In this document: in pieces, positions 1 to 11,929 of the stretch | Layout of the letters: every line of letters starts with the position of its first letter | How positions within the stretch are numbered: the first letter of the stretch is position 1 | NCBI GenBank assembly: GCA_039545355.1 | Contig: BCJJ01000007.1 | Coordinates: 1,240,001 to 1,304,000 of the forward strand | Source: Trichosporon coremiiforme | Lineage: Eukaryota; Basidiomycota; Tremellomycetes; Trichosporonales; Trichosporonaceae | Direction of reading: 5' to 3' | Length of the DNA stretch: 64,000 nt | The notes under the pieces: model-generated | The model's database searches: none | Told to the model about the DNA's origin: nothing | What the model saw: the letters and a program-made list of their open reading frames with translations, nothing else | Program-made: the position numbers and the translations under genes

Positions 1-46
1 CGCTGCGCCAAATTGACTCAGATCTAACTCCAAGGTTCACCCTACA

Positions 47-2909
47 GTGTCGCGCGCATCCTCGAGTTTCTCCCGCCGAGCATAGCGCAGAAGAAGGGCT
101 CGCGTCACCACTCGAACGAGCTGCACGTCCGCCTCTCGCTGTACTACCGCCCGAACGACGTGAGTTGCATCTCCTTTGCCCGTCAAATCATCAGTGGCCA
201 TTTCACAGGCGATTGGCGCGCCGGCAGCAGAGCTGGAGCAAGCTGACGAGGGCAGATTTCTGGCAGGTCCATCTCAGACTACCGCCTCCTCTTGGGCACG
301 ATTCACACGGTGATCGAGCCCATCTCGGTCGTCCGCGGCCGCTGCTATGTCCGGCACAAGGACAAGATCTCGGACCTGATTGCATGGAAGCATACCCCCG
401 ACCACTTCTACTTTCACAAGTTCTTCGATCCCTACTCGAAGCGCGAGTACGAGGTCGTGCGCACCGTCACCGTCAACAACAGTAGGTACCCATTGCAGAT
501 TGACCTAACATACAGTCCCTCCCCATGTCAAGGAAGTGCTGCTGTCGCGGTACGAGTACCTGCTCACGGAGAAGGAGATGGTTGCGGACCTGCTGGATGC
601 GTATCGCACGTGTTGCGTGTGTGAGCAATGGGCAGCTAGCCAGGACACGGTCCGGTGCGAGGTGTGCAAGCAGTTCTACCACATGAGCTGCCTCAACCCA
701 CCCCTGCTCGCCAAGCCTGCCAAGGGCTACTCCTGGGCATGTCTGGCATGCACGATCCAGCGCCGCAAAGACGTCGAGTCGGAGAAGTACCGTTTCGTCT
801 CTAATGGCGGATCAGCTCCGCCGCGCACAAAGGCGCAGTCGAGGAAGGAGAAGGCGGCCGCCGCGGCCGCGAACGAGAAAATCTTCGACAAGCCGGACGT
901 CATGTTCCGTGGCTGGCCGTGGAGGTACTTTGGGTAAGCTGATGATGCCATACCCAAGCTGACATCGCAGTTTGCACACCCGTGCTGAGGATACTCTCGA
1001 CGCCGAGGATCTGATCTACCCCCGTGCTGTGACGCGCGTGGGAACCAAGTTCCAAGCGAACGTGATGACGTGGGAGGAGCAACAGCGGGCTGAGGAGAAG
1101 CGCCAGTCGTCACTGCTGGACACTGGATCATCTCGACTGATCTTGGAGCGCGGTTACGACCCCGGAGAGCAGAACCACGACCCGACGTTAATGGTTCTGA
1201 GCGAACCCAGCGACGACCTCGCCGACTACATGGAGGAGGTGCGGAGGATGAAGATGCCCGTTCCAGCCTACGACGTGCGTCGGTTGAACGCCGCCGTGGA
1301 GGCATACACGGCCTATGGCCGTGACGACGCGATTCGATACCTCAAGTCGCTGAAGCTGGCCGACTTCAACCCGATGGTATGGTCGGACGAGGAGACGCGG
1401 CTGCTTGAGGGCGAATTCGCAAAGTGGAACGGACTGCAAGCGTCGGCCGCGTCCAAGGTGCTGGGCAAGCGGCCAGCCGAGGTCGTGCGGTACACGTACA
1501 TGTGGAAGAATAAGAAGTACAAGGCGGAGAACGAGCTCCTCCGCCAGCACCGCAAGGTGCACTCGATCCACGGGCGGACGTCGTCGACGCTCGGCCCGAT
1601 CCCGCTCGGACACGTGCGCCGCGCCGACTCGGAGATGCCAGACGACGATGCGAGCTCGCTCTACAACGCCAACTACGTACGCGACCACAAGCTGCAGTGC
1701 GCCGTGTGCTGGACACGGATCAGCAACGTGTGGTGGAAGTGCCCCCGCTCCGTGACTGGCAACGCGATGTGCGAGACCTGCGGCTCCAACTACAGAAAGT
1801 ACGGCGTGCTCTCCGCGCCCAAGGCGGAGGACGCGAAGCGCGACTACAGGAAGGAGCCGAAGAGCCGGCGCGGGGCCAAGGCCGACTCGGCGAGCGGCAA
1901 CTCGACCCCCGTGCCCCAAGGACCACCCAAGCTGCCCCCTTGCTCGCTCTGCAGGCGTATGGAGCCCAAGGCGAGCATGGCGCGATGCAAGACGTGCACG
2001 TTCTCAGCCCACGCAGGCTGCTACGGCATCAAGCCCGAGGACCTGGGCGCCGAGTGGGAGTGCGAGCTGTGCGCCAACGTGACGAACGAAGAGAACAACC
2101 TCGACATCAAGTGCATGCTGTGCCCGCGCGATCAGGCCAGTGTCGCGCTCAAGCTCGCGCCGAAGAACAACAAGAAGCCGCCCGCCGACTTTGACGTCCT
2201 CTCGGCCCTCAAGCCGACCGAGGGGTGCCGGTGGGCACACATCATCTGCGCCTCGTGGACGCCCGAGGTGCAGTTCAGCGACGGCACGACGCTGAAGGAC
2301 GTGGAGGGGATCAGCGCGATCCACGACGAGAGCTGGGAGGCAATCTGCACGTTGTGCGGGCAGGCGGACGGCGCCAAGATCCCCTGCACCTCGGGGTGCG
2401 GGGCGATGTACCACGTCTCCTGTGCGTACATGGCGGGGTACAAGCTGGGCTTCTTCTTCTCGCCCGTGAAGGCAGGCAAGCGCGACGTGACGGCGACGAT
2501 AACAACGTTCAAGGACGACGCGGGGATCATGAGCCCAGGCGTGTGGTGCAAGGGGCACGAGCCGCCGGCGACGACGGCGACGACGGAAATGTTCGAGCTC
2601 GACCCCGAGCAGGGCGAGTGCGCACTCAACGTCTACAACAAGACGTACAAGGCCATCCCGAGCGACGAGCTCTTCCCCCTCCTCCGCAAGGCGAAGCGAC
2701 TCGACCGGTTCGAGCCCGTCGTTGACGAGGTCAAGATTGAGCTCGGCGAGGATAAGGACGTCGTCATGGCCAGCGCCAAGGCGTGCGCTGCGTGCGGCGT
2801 CGATGTCAGCCCCCGCTGGCATGAGTCGACGGCTGGGTGGGAGTGCCACAAGTGCTGGTTCGCGAACAAGCCGGAGGCGCAGTCTCAGTCGGCGGCCGTG
2901 GTGGCGTGA
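47..2909 (+). CDS. SNT2: SNT2-like BAH/PHD/SANT chromatin reader, 5' partial
   Basis: The gene is cut by the left window edge; a 3' splice site (CCTACAG) precedes the first visible exon. Exons: 47-159, 256-481, 516-933, 971-2909. In order the product has a BAH domain (47 to about 530, including the stretch after LLLGTIHTVIEP), a PHD finger starting CCVCEQW, an ELM2-like stretch, a SANT domain (VWSDEETRLLEGEF), a GATA-like finger (CAVCW...CETCG), a PHD plus extended PHD (CSLCRRM to WCKGH), and a last C-x2-C/C-x2-C finger (CAACG...CHKCW). This order is that of fungal Snt2, a histone-H3 tail reader found with Rpd3-type deacetylase complexes; that role is family knowledge. The 34 and 37 nt introns (482-515, 934-970) were placed because they restore the conserved frame. 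The stop lies only 90 bp from the convergent copia-derived gene. Confidence 0.87.
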
Positions 2910-2999
2910 GTGTGAGCTGTGTGCAGGGTAATAGATGGAGTGTCCACTGTTGTATGCATAGAGATTGCGATAGTATTACAAATGCCTGTGTGTCCACTC
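2910..2999. other. 90-bp convergent intergenic spacer
   Basis: This short interval must hold the 3' ends of both the SNT2-like gene and the copia-derived gene. The 9-mer GTGTCCACT occurs twice, near 2939 and 2990. The spacer is too short for a normal LTR and no match to the sequence upstream of 6224 was seen. Confidence 0.6.
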
Positions 3000-5900
3000 T
3001 TAGTACTGACCCTTGGTCGTAGTGTACGTGACAGTCGGCGCGTTGGCGGCGTCAATGCCGTCAGGATACCTCTCATTGTTCTCGTTGCGGACGTCGTCGT
3101 CCGAGTCCTCCTCCCACAGCAAATGATGCAGGGCCTCCTCGTTCGTCTTCCCCTTCATCATCTCGACCTGGCTGATATCCAGCTGCCGCTCAAGCCCATA
3201 CATGAGTCTGTAGCGGTTGAACTCGGCCCCAGTGACGGGCATACTGCACATCTTGGCGGGCTGGTCGTCGTCGCACCCGTGCAGCCGCAGGCGGTCCTTG
3301 CTCTCCAAGTCGAGCATGAACTGGTACTCGGCCAGCACGTGCTTGTTGCGCTTGAAGACCTCGACGAGCGTGGCCTGGTTGTTGACCACGCCGCAGTTGT
3401 CTCCGAACAGCAGGCCGTGCGGGGAGACTACGACGCCGAGCTCGAAGAGCAGGTCGTGAAGCCATACGAGCCGGTGCGCCGCCTCGCCCTGCGCGACGAG
3501 ATCCGCCTCGAGCCCCGTCGCCGCGACGGAGGACTTGTGGCTCGCCCAGTCCACCGTTGAGCCGTCCAAAAGCAGACTCCACCCCACGTGGCTCACGTCG
3601 AGCGAAGGCGCCATGAACCCATGGCTGTACGCGCGGGCGCAGTGCGGCTCGCTCGTGTCCTCGTCGTTGCCGAGCTTGAACTCGAACTCGCGCCGGGCAC
3701 GGAGATACGCGAGGAGATGGAGGATGGCTGCGCGGTGCTGTGCGCCCAGTGTCGTGCTGTTGCTGAACCGGGAGAGGTACGCGACGGCAAACGCAATGTC
3801 GGGTCGGGTACAGCGCGCAAGCCAGCCAAGCTGGTTCAGAATCTTGCGCCACCACTTCCTATCCACTGGAGATTCGGTTTCGGGCTTGGCGCTCGCCAGT
3901 TCCTCCAGCGTCCCCGGCGCGAGGGGAGATGAGCGGTCCTCGACCGACGCGAGCTCGGGCACACTCGAGAGGACGTGGTCAACATAGTGGTTCTGCTGCA
4001 GGAGCACGTCGCAGTTGTGCGGGAAGCACTCAACGCCGATACCCAGGAAGAGCGCGGGGTCGCCCAGGTCGTCGACCGTGCCGCCCGATTCCTTGATCTT
4101 CGTCTTGATCACGGGCACGATGGTCTTGAGGCCCGCCGTCCACGAGGCGACGAGCACATCGTCCCCCTGCTGGAACACTATCGCGCGCGGGCGTCCCTGC
4201 GGAGAGAGGAGGACAAAGACGCCGTCCTCCTTGCACTTCTTGAAGTCGCAGGCGAGGAGAGCGTCGCGCAGCGCCCGGTCCAGCGCCTTGCTGCTCCCCT
4301 TCATGCCGCGCAGGAGCTTGTTAACCTTCCACACGCCGGCCCCGTTCGGCGCACTGACGTACGCCGGCTCGGGGAGGGACACACTCATGTCGACGCTGAG
4401 GTGGCGGAAGCGCATGCCCAGGCTCGCGCCGTAGGACAGAATGACGCGGAGAGCGGGGATGCTGCCCGCCACGTCGCCGCGCTCCTCCTCGAGCCCATGC
4501 ACGCGGCAGCGGTACTTGGCATAGTCGCGCTTGATTTGGCGGCAGTACGCCCAGTCGCTGAAGCCTGCGCGCTGGCCCTCGGGCAGCGCGCTCTCCTCTA
4601 TCGTCCCGTTGCGCAGGAGACGGGCCTTCTCGAGCTCCATCGCTTCGATCCAGAACGGGCCCTCTTCGCTGTCGCACGCTTCGGCCAGGGTCGTGGGGTT
4701 GATGAGGGACAAGTGGTCCGCCTCGACGAGCACCTCGGGATCCTCTTCGAGTTCCTCCTCCTCCACGATCGCCTCGCGCTGCTCCCCCTTTCGTCTGTGT
4801 CGCTTTGGCGCACCCATCGCTTTCCGGCGGCACTTGCTCACGTGGTGCCCGGGGATCTGGCAGTGCGAACACCATGCACGCTTGTAGCATTTCGACACGT
4901 CGTGTCCAGACACATGGCAGTTCGTGCAGTACTCGACGTTCAGGTCCTGCACACCTGCAGCCAGCTGGTCGACCTCACTGGTGCGGCTCGGTCGGCCCTC
5001 CGAGTGCGACATCTTGCGGTGGTGTCGGCTTGGACCAGCCTCGGCGTGCGAGCTGGCAGACGAGCCGGGGCGGTGGCTCGATCGCGGACGGGTGGAAGCC
5101 ACGGAAGACGATGCAGCGGCCGTGCTCGATCCAGCCTCGCTGGCACCGTCCATGTCGCCGAGGACGTCGAAGGGGTTCGACTGGCCGAACTTCGGCCCAG
5201 CGGCGTCGGTCGGAGCCGCGGGCTTGGGCTGGGTTGTCGGCTTTGGCTTGTGCGGAGGGTGGGGTCGAGGGTGAGAGCGAGAGGTAGACACGCGACGGTT
5301 GAGAGAGCTGGATCCTTCGCCGTGCATGTTGTCGCTGTTATCGTGGCTCGGCTTGCGGAGCTTGGAGTGTGACGGCTGGGGGCGGAGCGTCTTCGAGCCC
5401 GAGCCATCAGCTTCGACCTGCGGCGGTGGGCGCGGCTGTCGGATTGGGCGAGCGTGCTCCTGCTGAGCCTCCTGCTGCTGTCGCTTCTCAGTCCAGGACT
5501 GTCGCTGTTGAGTCGGCTTCTCCGGCTTCTCCGTCGGCGGCGCAGCGGCTGCAACGGTGACGTCTGGCTTCGCATCAGACTCCGGTGCCGTCGGCTTCTC
5601 CGCGTCGCTCGGCTTATCGCTCTTCTTCTTGCCCAGGCGGTGCGGAGCAGTCATCCACTCAAAGCGCTTGCGGTACATCGGCCATGTTCGCTTCTGCTTG
5701 AGGAAGTCGGCATCCCAGTCCGGCGGCAGGCTGCCAACGAACATGCCGACCTTCATGTCGTCCGTGAGCTTGATGCCGCACGCGGCGAGGAGGATGAAGC
5801 GCTGGTCGAAGAGCGAGAGGTGAGCCTCGGCCTGCTCAGAGTCGAATCCAGTCTCCAGTGAAGGAAGTCGGTAATACACGGCGATCTCGCCCTGCGACGC

Positions 5901-6224
5901 CTTGAACTTGTCGTTCAGCCGGGTCCATGCCGCCGCTACTGTCTCCTTCTGGCTCGCGAGGTTCTTGTAGTGCTCCTTCGCAATCGTCGAGAGGAACAGG
6001 TCGATAGCCCAGGATTGCTGCTGCTCCCAGGTCACTTCCTCCGAGTCAGCCTTGGACCACTTCCATCCCGAAGGCGCGGTCTGCTGGTACAGCGTGTTGT
6101 GGTAGTCGAGGAGCACAAATGCCTGGACCAGCGTTTGTCGCCAGGCTGGAGCCGAGGCGGCATCGGTCAAGGTCGGAATCGGTAGTTGCGGTACTTTCAA
6201 TCTCCGTCGTTCGATGTTGTCCAT
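3000..6224 (-). CDS. Copia-derived Gag-RT-RNaseH protein, probably domesticated
   Basis: One uninterrupted frame of 1,074 codons. Residues about 1-200 resemble the copia Gag/UBN2 capsid region (AWTRLNDKFKASQGEIAVYY). A low-complexity linker follows, then two canonical C-x2-C-x4-H-x4-C zinc knuckles near residues 432-466 (CTNCHVSGHDVSKC and CSHCQIPGHHVSKC). A Ty1/copia-type RT (RVT_2) starts near residue 506 and an RNase H region ends the protein. Only some 40 residues separate knuckles from RT, so protease and integrase are absent rather than frameshifted. RT motifs are altered: the usual YVDD is QGDD (about residue 686), the DVxxAFLxG block is VDMSVSL and LYGLKQ is LRGMKG. In RNase H the expected SDADWA block reads SHGFMA, losing the first Asp, while GLEAD and GDN remain. 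No LTR, primer-binding site or target duplication was seen. A host gene recruited from a retroelement is the best reading; a recently truncated element is the alternative. Confidence 0.8.
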   Translation of the reverse strand: MDNIERRRLKVPQLPIPTLTDAASAPAWRQTLVQAFVLLDYHNTLYQQTAPSGWKWSKADSEEVTWEQQQSWAIDLFLSTIAKEHYKNLASQKETVAAAWTRLNDKFKASQGEIAVYYRLPSLETGFDSEQAEAHLSLFDQRFILLAACGIKLTDDMKVGMFVGSLPPDWDADFLKQKRTWPMYRKRFEWMTAPHRLGKKKSDKPSDAEKPTAPESDAKPDVTVAAAAPPTEKPEKPTQQRQSWTEKRQQQEAQQEHARPIRQPRPPPQVEADGSGSKTLRPQPSHSKLRKPSHDNSDNMHGEGSSSLNRRVSTSRSHPRPHPPHKPKPTTQPKPAAPTDAAGPKFGQSNPFDVLGDMDGASEAGSSTAAASSSVASTRPRSSHRPGSSASSHAEAGPSRHHRKMSHSEGRPSRTSEVDQLAAGVQDLNVEYCTNCHVSGHDVSKCYKRAWCSHCQIPGHHVSKCRRKAMGAPKRHRRKGEQREAIVEEEELEEDPEVLVEADHLSLINPTTLAEACDSEEGPFWIEAMELEKARLLRNGTIEESALPEGQRAGFSDWAYCRQIKRDYAKYRCRVHGLEEERGDVAGSIPALRVILSYGASLGMRFRHLSVDMSVSLPEPAYVSAPNGAGVWKVNKLLRGMKGSSKALDRALRDALLACDFKKCKEDGVFVLLSPQGRPRAIVFQQGDDVLVASWTAGLKTIVPVIKTKIKESGGTVDDLGDPALFLGIGVECFPHNCDVLLQQNHYVDHVLSSVPELASVEDRSSPLAPGTLEELASAKPETESPVDRKWWRKILNQLGWLARCTRPDIAFAVAYLSRFSNSTTLGAQHRAAILHLLAYLRARREFEFKLGNDEDTSEPHCARAYSHGFMAPSLDVSHVGWSLLLDGSTVDWASHKSSVAATGLEADLVAQGEAAHRLVWLHDLLFELGVVVSPHGLLFGDNCGVVNNQATLVEVFKRNKHVLAEYQFMLDLESKDRLRLHGCDDDQPAKMCSMPVTGAEFNRYRLMYGLERQLDISQVEMMKGKTNEEALHHLLWEEDSDDDVRNENNERYPDGIDAANAPTVTYTTTKGQY

Positions 6225-7560
6225 GGTGTCGAGCGTGAAGAGGGTATAATGGAGCTCGAATCCGCGACCTGCGCTCGTCTTTGACGTCGAAGTTGAACTT
6301 CTGTTGCATGAAGTAATTTCAGCCGGTCACGTGGCATCCACGCCGTTTGCCACTCGCCTCCACCTCCACTTTCTGCGCTCCTGCTAGAGTTTGATCGACG
6401 CTCTGTGGCACACGAGGATGCTTGCATCAGCACAACAACGAGGTTTCTCGTTCATAGGCCCTCGTGAACGTCACAGAAGGTGTCATACTCATGATTCCCT
6501 TGAACAGCTTGCTGGAATCAACGTCCGCCCCTTGCAGTCCTATTCGACGGTCAGACAGCAATTCCGACCCGTTCTCTGGAATCATGAGTTCCGGTTCGCG
6601 GGCTGAAACCCATAGGATAACGATTTTGCGCAGACAGTGATGATTACGTTGTTTGCTGTCGCAAGTATCCGGGATTCTGGTTGCACCGAGGTTCGAGTGA
6701 AGTATGCTTGAGGGTTTGCGACAACAACTCCTTACCGCGCGTTTAGAGTGCACGAAGAACACGATCCTCAGGTGTTAGCTGACTCGTTTCGCCTGCCAGT
6801 CTAACCTTGACCAATATTCTGGCTTCGACGATACTCCGAAAGCAGCTGGTTGTCCAGCTTTATGGTACAAAGAGCGTTAGTGTTCCAGCTTATCCCGCTC
6901 TAATGTAAAGAGGCAGGTCGTAGAGGCTGAAGGTAGCCGAGCGAGGTACGATCTTTTGAGCCAGAATGCCGAAACGGTCGAGAACACCGAGTTATTGCGA
7001 GATCTGCCCAGCGTCCCTCGGTGTAGGTTCCTTGGAATCGGAAGACAGAAGCATAACCATGTCTACATGACAGCACCATGCAGCGTCCACAGCACGACTG
7101 CTGACGAGATCAGTTCTCTACCGGCCGTCGTATCGAGAATAACACGGACATCAGTGGACGTGAGTTCTGCCACTGGTGAGGTGGTGGGCAACAACGATCA
7201 CGTGGAGAGCAAGCGACGGCGTTGCGAGGAGCTCCACGTCGGCGCCGATGGATGCATGTGGTGCATAATCAAGATGCCGTGCGGCGGTGCTGAGCTGATC
7301 CTGAGCCCTGGGAACAAAGGATTGCGACAAGGTCGACGGTAGCACGGTACGGTTGGGACGCTCAGGAAAGGAGTTTCGATGGCGACGAGACGGACCAGGA
7401 TGGCCAGCGTCGCGAGCGTCGCAAACGTTTGATTGCCAAACGCGCTGATCTTTGACCGTGCAAGACGCTGAGTCGGAGACTTGAGAGCGCGTCTCGCGTG
7501 GCGATGGTAGTGTCTCCAGCCTTTTAGGCTTCGCCAACTGTCATGTCCCCCAGGTCCCCC

Positions 7561-7650
7561 CTCGGACCTCGCTGGGCCTGACAGGACCATGTAGCTCGCT
7601 GGACCTCACTGAGACGTCACCGGGGCCTCGCTGGACCTCGCCGGGCCTGG
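7561..7650. repeat. Degenerate CCTCGCTGGACCT repeat cluster
   Basis: Variants of CCTCGCTGG(A/G)CCT occur at about 7566, 7595 and 7626, separated by short spacers. A related CCTCACCGGG doublet lies near 10430-10450 in the same desert. No function can be assigned. Confidence 0.5.
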
Positions 7651-7729
7651 TGTGATGTCTGGGGTGAGTCTAGTTTCAGATAAAGGCTTAAATCCATCCT
7701 TAACCTCGCCCAACGCAGTCTTATGGTTC

Positions 7730-7776
7730 GTACGGGACTGAGCTTGATCTCACCGAATCTGAGCTTGATCCCGTAC
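7730..7776. repeat. Nested inverted and direct repeat
   Basis: Eight-base inverted arms GTACGGGA (7730-7737) and TCCCGTAC (7769-7776) enclose two direct copies of CTGAGCTTGATC (7738-7749 and 7759-7770). It could be a binding site or chance structure in non-coding DNA. Confidence 0.45.
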
Positions 7777-10700
7777 CTCTGCCGTCAAGGTGCCTCTCTG
7801 GAGCCCTTCTAGACCTCGGTGCACATCGTGACAACAACCCAACCCGTCTCTAAGCGCGCATCGACTCTAGGGGCTTGATGGCTGTCGTTTACTTCAAGCT
7901 CCGCCGAAGCAGCGAGCTCCAATGTGGGAATCACTCTGAAGAACGCGGTACCAAGTATCTTGCTGCGCGTGTCTGGACGTCGTGAGCATGAGACGGTCAC
8001 GTATCTCCATCCAAGGCGCTTCGGTCACGTACACCCTTAGACGGCCGTGCGGCCGCAGGATGACGACCTGCTGTTTGTTTTCTTTCGGGCCAACTGATTC
8101 GCAGCAGATCATCGCGTTTCACGTTGAATCCCGCGGCTGTAACTGGTGACCCGAGCAGAGCACGCGCGTGAACAGGAACAGGGGACGCGTGCGTCCTCCG
8201 TCGGGTCCATTCTCGCTCGCTAGCAGTCCCATATTGCAGTGATGTCTTAGCATCCACAGACGCGTCCGTCGGCTCTCCGTGATAGGTGAGACCCAGTAGC
8301 AGTTCCCCCGGACCGTACGGCTCAGCACGGACTACGGCTCGCGACGGCGTGCATACCCTAACTGACCTTCCCGCCTGGAACAAGGAGACTTTTATCAACG
8401 TTTTAAGTCGTCAGGGTCCCGAGTCTACTGCCCTGGTCCAGCAATTCATCGCGATGGGTGCATAAGACTGTCTCCGTTATCGACAGTCGTCGTTAGCGCC
8501 GAGCGCAGATCGACGTGCAGTTCCTCGCAAGGCTTAAAGCTTTAACATTGGAGGCTGATCTTCCGAAGAAACCGCCGTGACCGTTGTGCAGGGGGAAGAG
8601 GACGGAAGGGAACGCTCGAACAAGCCCGCTCGGGGTTGTGGGGACACCACTTGGGCCCCTCACAGCACCCTGTTTCTAGGTCGCCCCTGGCTCGCTTTCA
8701 GAATGTCTCTAGGGAGGTGCTCTGTGCCAGGCCAGTCAACGTAACTGATAGCATGGCTTCCCGCGATGCGAAGTCGCCATAGATCCGCCACATTAAGCAT
8801 CTGTCTCTCTCGTTTGTTTGAGGGTGCTGAATTACGCAGGAAGACACCAGCGTGGTACCACTTGGCACCGCTGACCAGCCTTCATGCAGATCTTCTCCAC
8901 GGGGATATCACCTTGCCGTGCCGTATCACGATGCACAGACGACGTTGTAAAGACCACTGTGCCTGCGACAGGTTTGAGACAGCCGAAGCGTATGGTTAGT
9001 GTTGTAAGTCAGGTTCGCCTCACTCCAGTCGACCGGTTACTCAAACGTCGATAGAGGCGGTGTAGTAATCCTCGTAATCTGTCTTTGGGTTTGTCGTGTC
9101 CTCTCGAAGGATCAATGGACGTGCACGAGCGTACGCGAGCGTTATGGCTGCTGCTAATCCATGCAAAGCTGGCTGTTCCTGGGTTGCATCGTACTCCTTG
9201 CCGAGCGGCGTTTGGTCAGCGCGAAGCCAACAACAGAGTTACTACCTGTCCTGAGGATATCTTGGAAGTACGACGCACCGCGAGGCCTTACGAGATGCTC
9301 AGGGTCAGGGCAGATGGAAGGTACAGCGAAGAACTGCAGGTAAAAGCCCATTTTGTACCTCTTGAGCCTTGATTTCGTACGTACTGGCTACGCGCGAGTA
9401 TAGAGTTCAGGTAGAAGCGAGACAGGGTTTAGGCATGTTCTCCCTCGTCACGCCCTTACTGCCTGCCAGTTGCGTCCGAGCCTATAGTATGGTGATGCGA
9501 TTGGAACCGAGGGTGATGGACGAGCAGACCACATTGCGCATAGTCATAACAATTGCGTCGGGAGGCACCCGTGGCGCCAGTGTTCTTCAGGCGTAGCCGT
9601 GTGAGTCCTGTTCCTGTAAGAAAGTGCTGTGACTTTCTGGAGGTAAAACGCCCCATCGCAAGCCTGAGGAGTGAATGGGAGATTTTCCGGACACCTGAGG
9701 TTCAAATGATGTGCGAGTATTCGACCGTTCCGAGACTACCAAACCTTGATTACTGGGCTGCCAAGTACGATTTCTCCGACCCACACTTCTGTTGGCGTTT
9801 GTGTTTACGCTTGCCGTGCACCGTGTGACTGCGAAGTGCAAGTCACTTCGTGCTGCCTACCTTCACGGACCCAAAATGGCACAGAACGCCACAGGAGGCA
9901 GCCCACAACTTGCCCCGCGCACATTGCATTGCACACCTTCCCGTAGTATCCCACTAACGCAACACAAGTGGGTGCAGGTGCAACAGACTTCTGCTAAGCA
10001 CCTTTTGAACGTTCGTTCGTTTGACTGCGAATCGCGCTGGTCAGTTGTTGTGTGCACGCGGGAGCGCTTTGTGAGGGCAGCAGATTGTCAGAGGACAGGC
10101 GAACGGGCAGCAGAGTGACAGAGCTCCACAGGACCATGTGATAAATTTCACCTCGTCCCTTTGCTCGTCTTGGTTTAATCATGAAACCACGTCAAGACGC
10201 GCTTTAGCTTCCCGTAACCCAAGCTGCCCGTAGCCCGCGTTGGTTCGGCCCATGAAAGGATGCGTAGTGCTGACCACTGACGGGGGAGCTTTCCGGGTTG
10301 AGCGGACCGGATGGACGTACTCACCGAGTGCCTGAAGTAACAAGATTCAAATCGTCTTACGGCATCTTTGACCTCTAGATTTACACTATGAAAGAGAGCC
10401 CAGGGTATCCAGGACCACTCACCTCACCGGGTTGGCTGGCCTCACCGGGCTCAACAGCGCTCAGCGCGTGCAATCCGTACAGATCATCCTCGCGCCTTGT
10501 GCTCTCTAGGGCTAGCAGGGTCGTGCAAAGTGTCTGAACAATTCACCCCTTGCAATGACCCTGGGACCACTGCGTCCAGCAGTCCATACCTTCCAAGTGG
10601 GGTCCCGTACAATTCTTGTCTTATTTGCTGAATCGGGACAACCTCCAGAGACCTGGGAGGGGCGAAGCAATGGAAACACTCATCATTGCGTTGAGCCCGC

Positions 10701-11929
10701 GCACCCACACCAAGGCTGCAAGGTAATCATGTGGTGACAGCGATCAAAGATTGGAACAGAGCGACGTGACTGCAACGCTGCTAGAGCTATCGGACTGTGC
10801 GGCATCGTGTTGTTGCGAAGATGTCATCAGCAACGCTCTTCTCCAGATCATATGAACCCATGCCTAGACCACTGCGAGCACCGAAGCCAGGTAGTTGTCA
10901 GGCTGGGCAGTCGCCTCGAGATGGACCCCCACAACTCGAAAGGTCCTGGGACGAGAGTCAAAAGCGAATGAGAACAACGTGGGCTCCCTTGGCGAACTAG
11001 TGCACTAAGGGGAGTGCGGCCATGCGATTGGCGCGAACACGCGCCTGAGACTCGAGGGGAGCATGGTCAGGTTGGTGCGCGATCAGGCGCGGTCAAGAAC
11101 ACCTGTACGCAAGAGGGCAGAGGAATGGCGACTGACCTCTGGCCGCGAGCCCGGGTTGGGCTCACGTACTCCCCTTCGAACCCTCTGTTCCTGGGTACCG
11201 TGGCGTCACTCTCGGTCAGGTCAGCTTTCTGGCAAACATTCTTTCAAGACACGACCACGGGACTGCTCTTTCCTTAGAAGGCGTAGAACGCAGTTGTCTG
11301 ATACACCCTGCATGCCTGCACCTGTCGTACCTTTAGGGAGAGCTTCCCTTCCACCCCTGACCTCTCACCCCCTCCCACAGTGCTGATTGAGACCGCCTCT
11401 GACGGCATTGTGTTCTTCAGGGTCCTGGGCGTAGAGCAAAGGACCTGAACTTGACCTGACCAACCTGACCAGTGCTTTCATCCAACATCTACTGCCGATA
11501 CGGTACTCGTGGCCAGCGCGCCCAAGCAAGTTGCCAGTGCGACCCCGCCTGGGGTGGTGAGCGTTCGCCTGCAGAGACAGTCTTACTGAGGGAACGCTTG
11601 CCGTGCCCGGGTTCAGGTGCTTAACCTGTTGCCTCAGGAAACGTCCGTTAGGCTAAATCCCAGCGTTATGCTCAAGCGTAAAGCCAGCTCTCGGGTCGTA
11701 TGCGTTGTTCCTCGAACTGACTATCGAGCTGCTGTATCTTGTCCGGGACGGTCGAGGCGTTTAGTGCAGCACACATATAGGACACTCAATCCTAGGCGTG
11801 TTGGTACCCCCATCCTACATCTTTGGCCCGTTGAGTTGTTCTCAGCTGCGTTCTGTCTTGACTTGTCCAACGACTGTACAACTTCGCTAGCTGGCGACCG
11901 CACAACTGCTACTTCGATCCGCTTCCTCC

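Larger units (their letters stand above)
6225..11929. other. Gene desert upstream of the Zn2Cys6 factor
   Basis: About 5.7 kb in which I could not assemble a protein with a recognisable domain or a convincing exon chain. All frames longer than 100 codons are low-plausibility. It contains small repeats (see 7561-7650 and 7730-7776). The first few hundred bases must hold the promoter of the copia-derived gene, and the right end is the leader of the transcription factor. No tRNA, rRNA or transposon open frame could be supported. Confidence 0.5.

Noticed and set aside
3975..5372. Long plus-strand frame of 465 codons
   Set aside because: It lies wholly antisense to the copia-derived gene, has low-complexity Arg/Ala/Leu composition and no domain; it is a shadow of GC-rich coding sequence.
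3000..6224. Reading it as an active Ty1/copia retrotransposon
   Set aside because: Integrase and protease are absent, no LTRs or primer-binding site were seen, and RT and RNase H motifs are altered.
9841..9890. AAYLHG-like motif resembling copia RT
   Set aside because: Only six residues match, with no flanking RT, RNase H or LTR similarity; probably chance.
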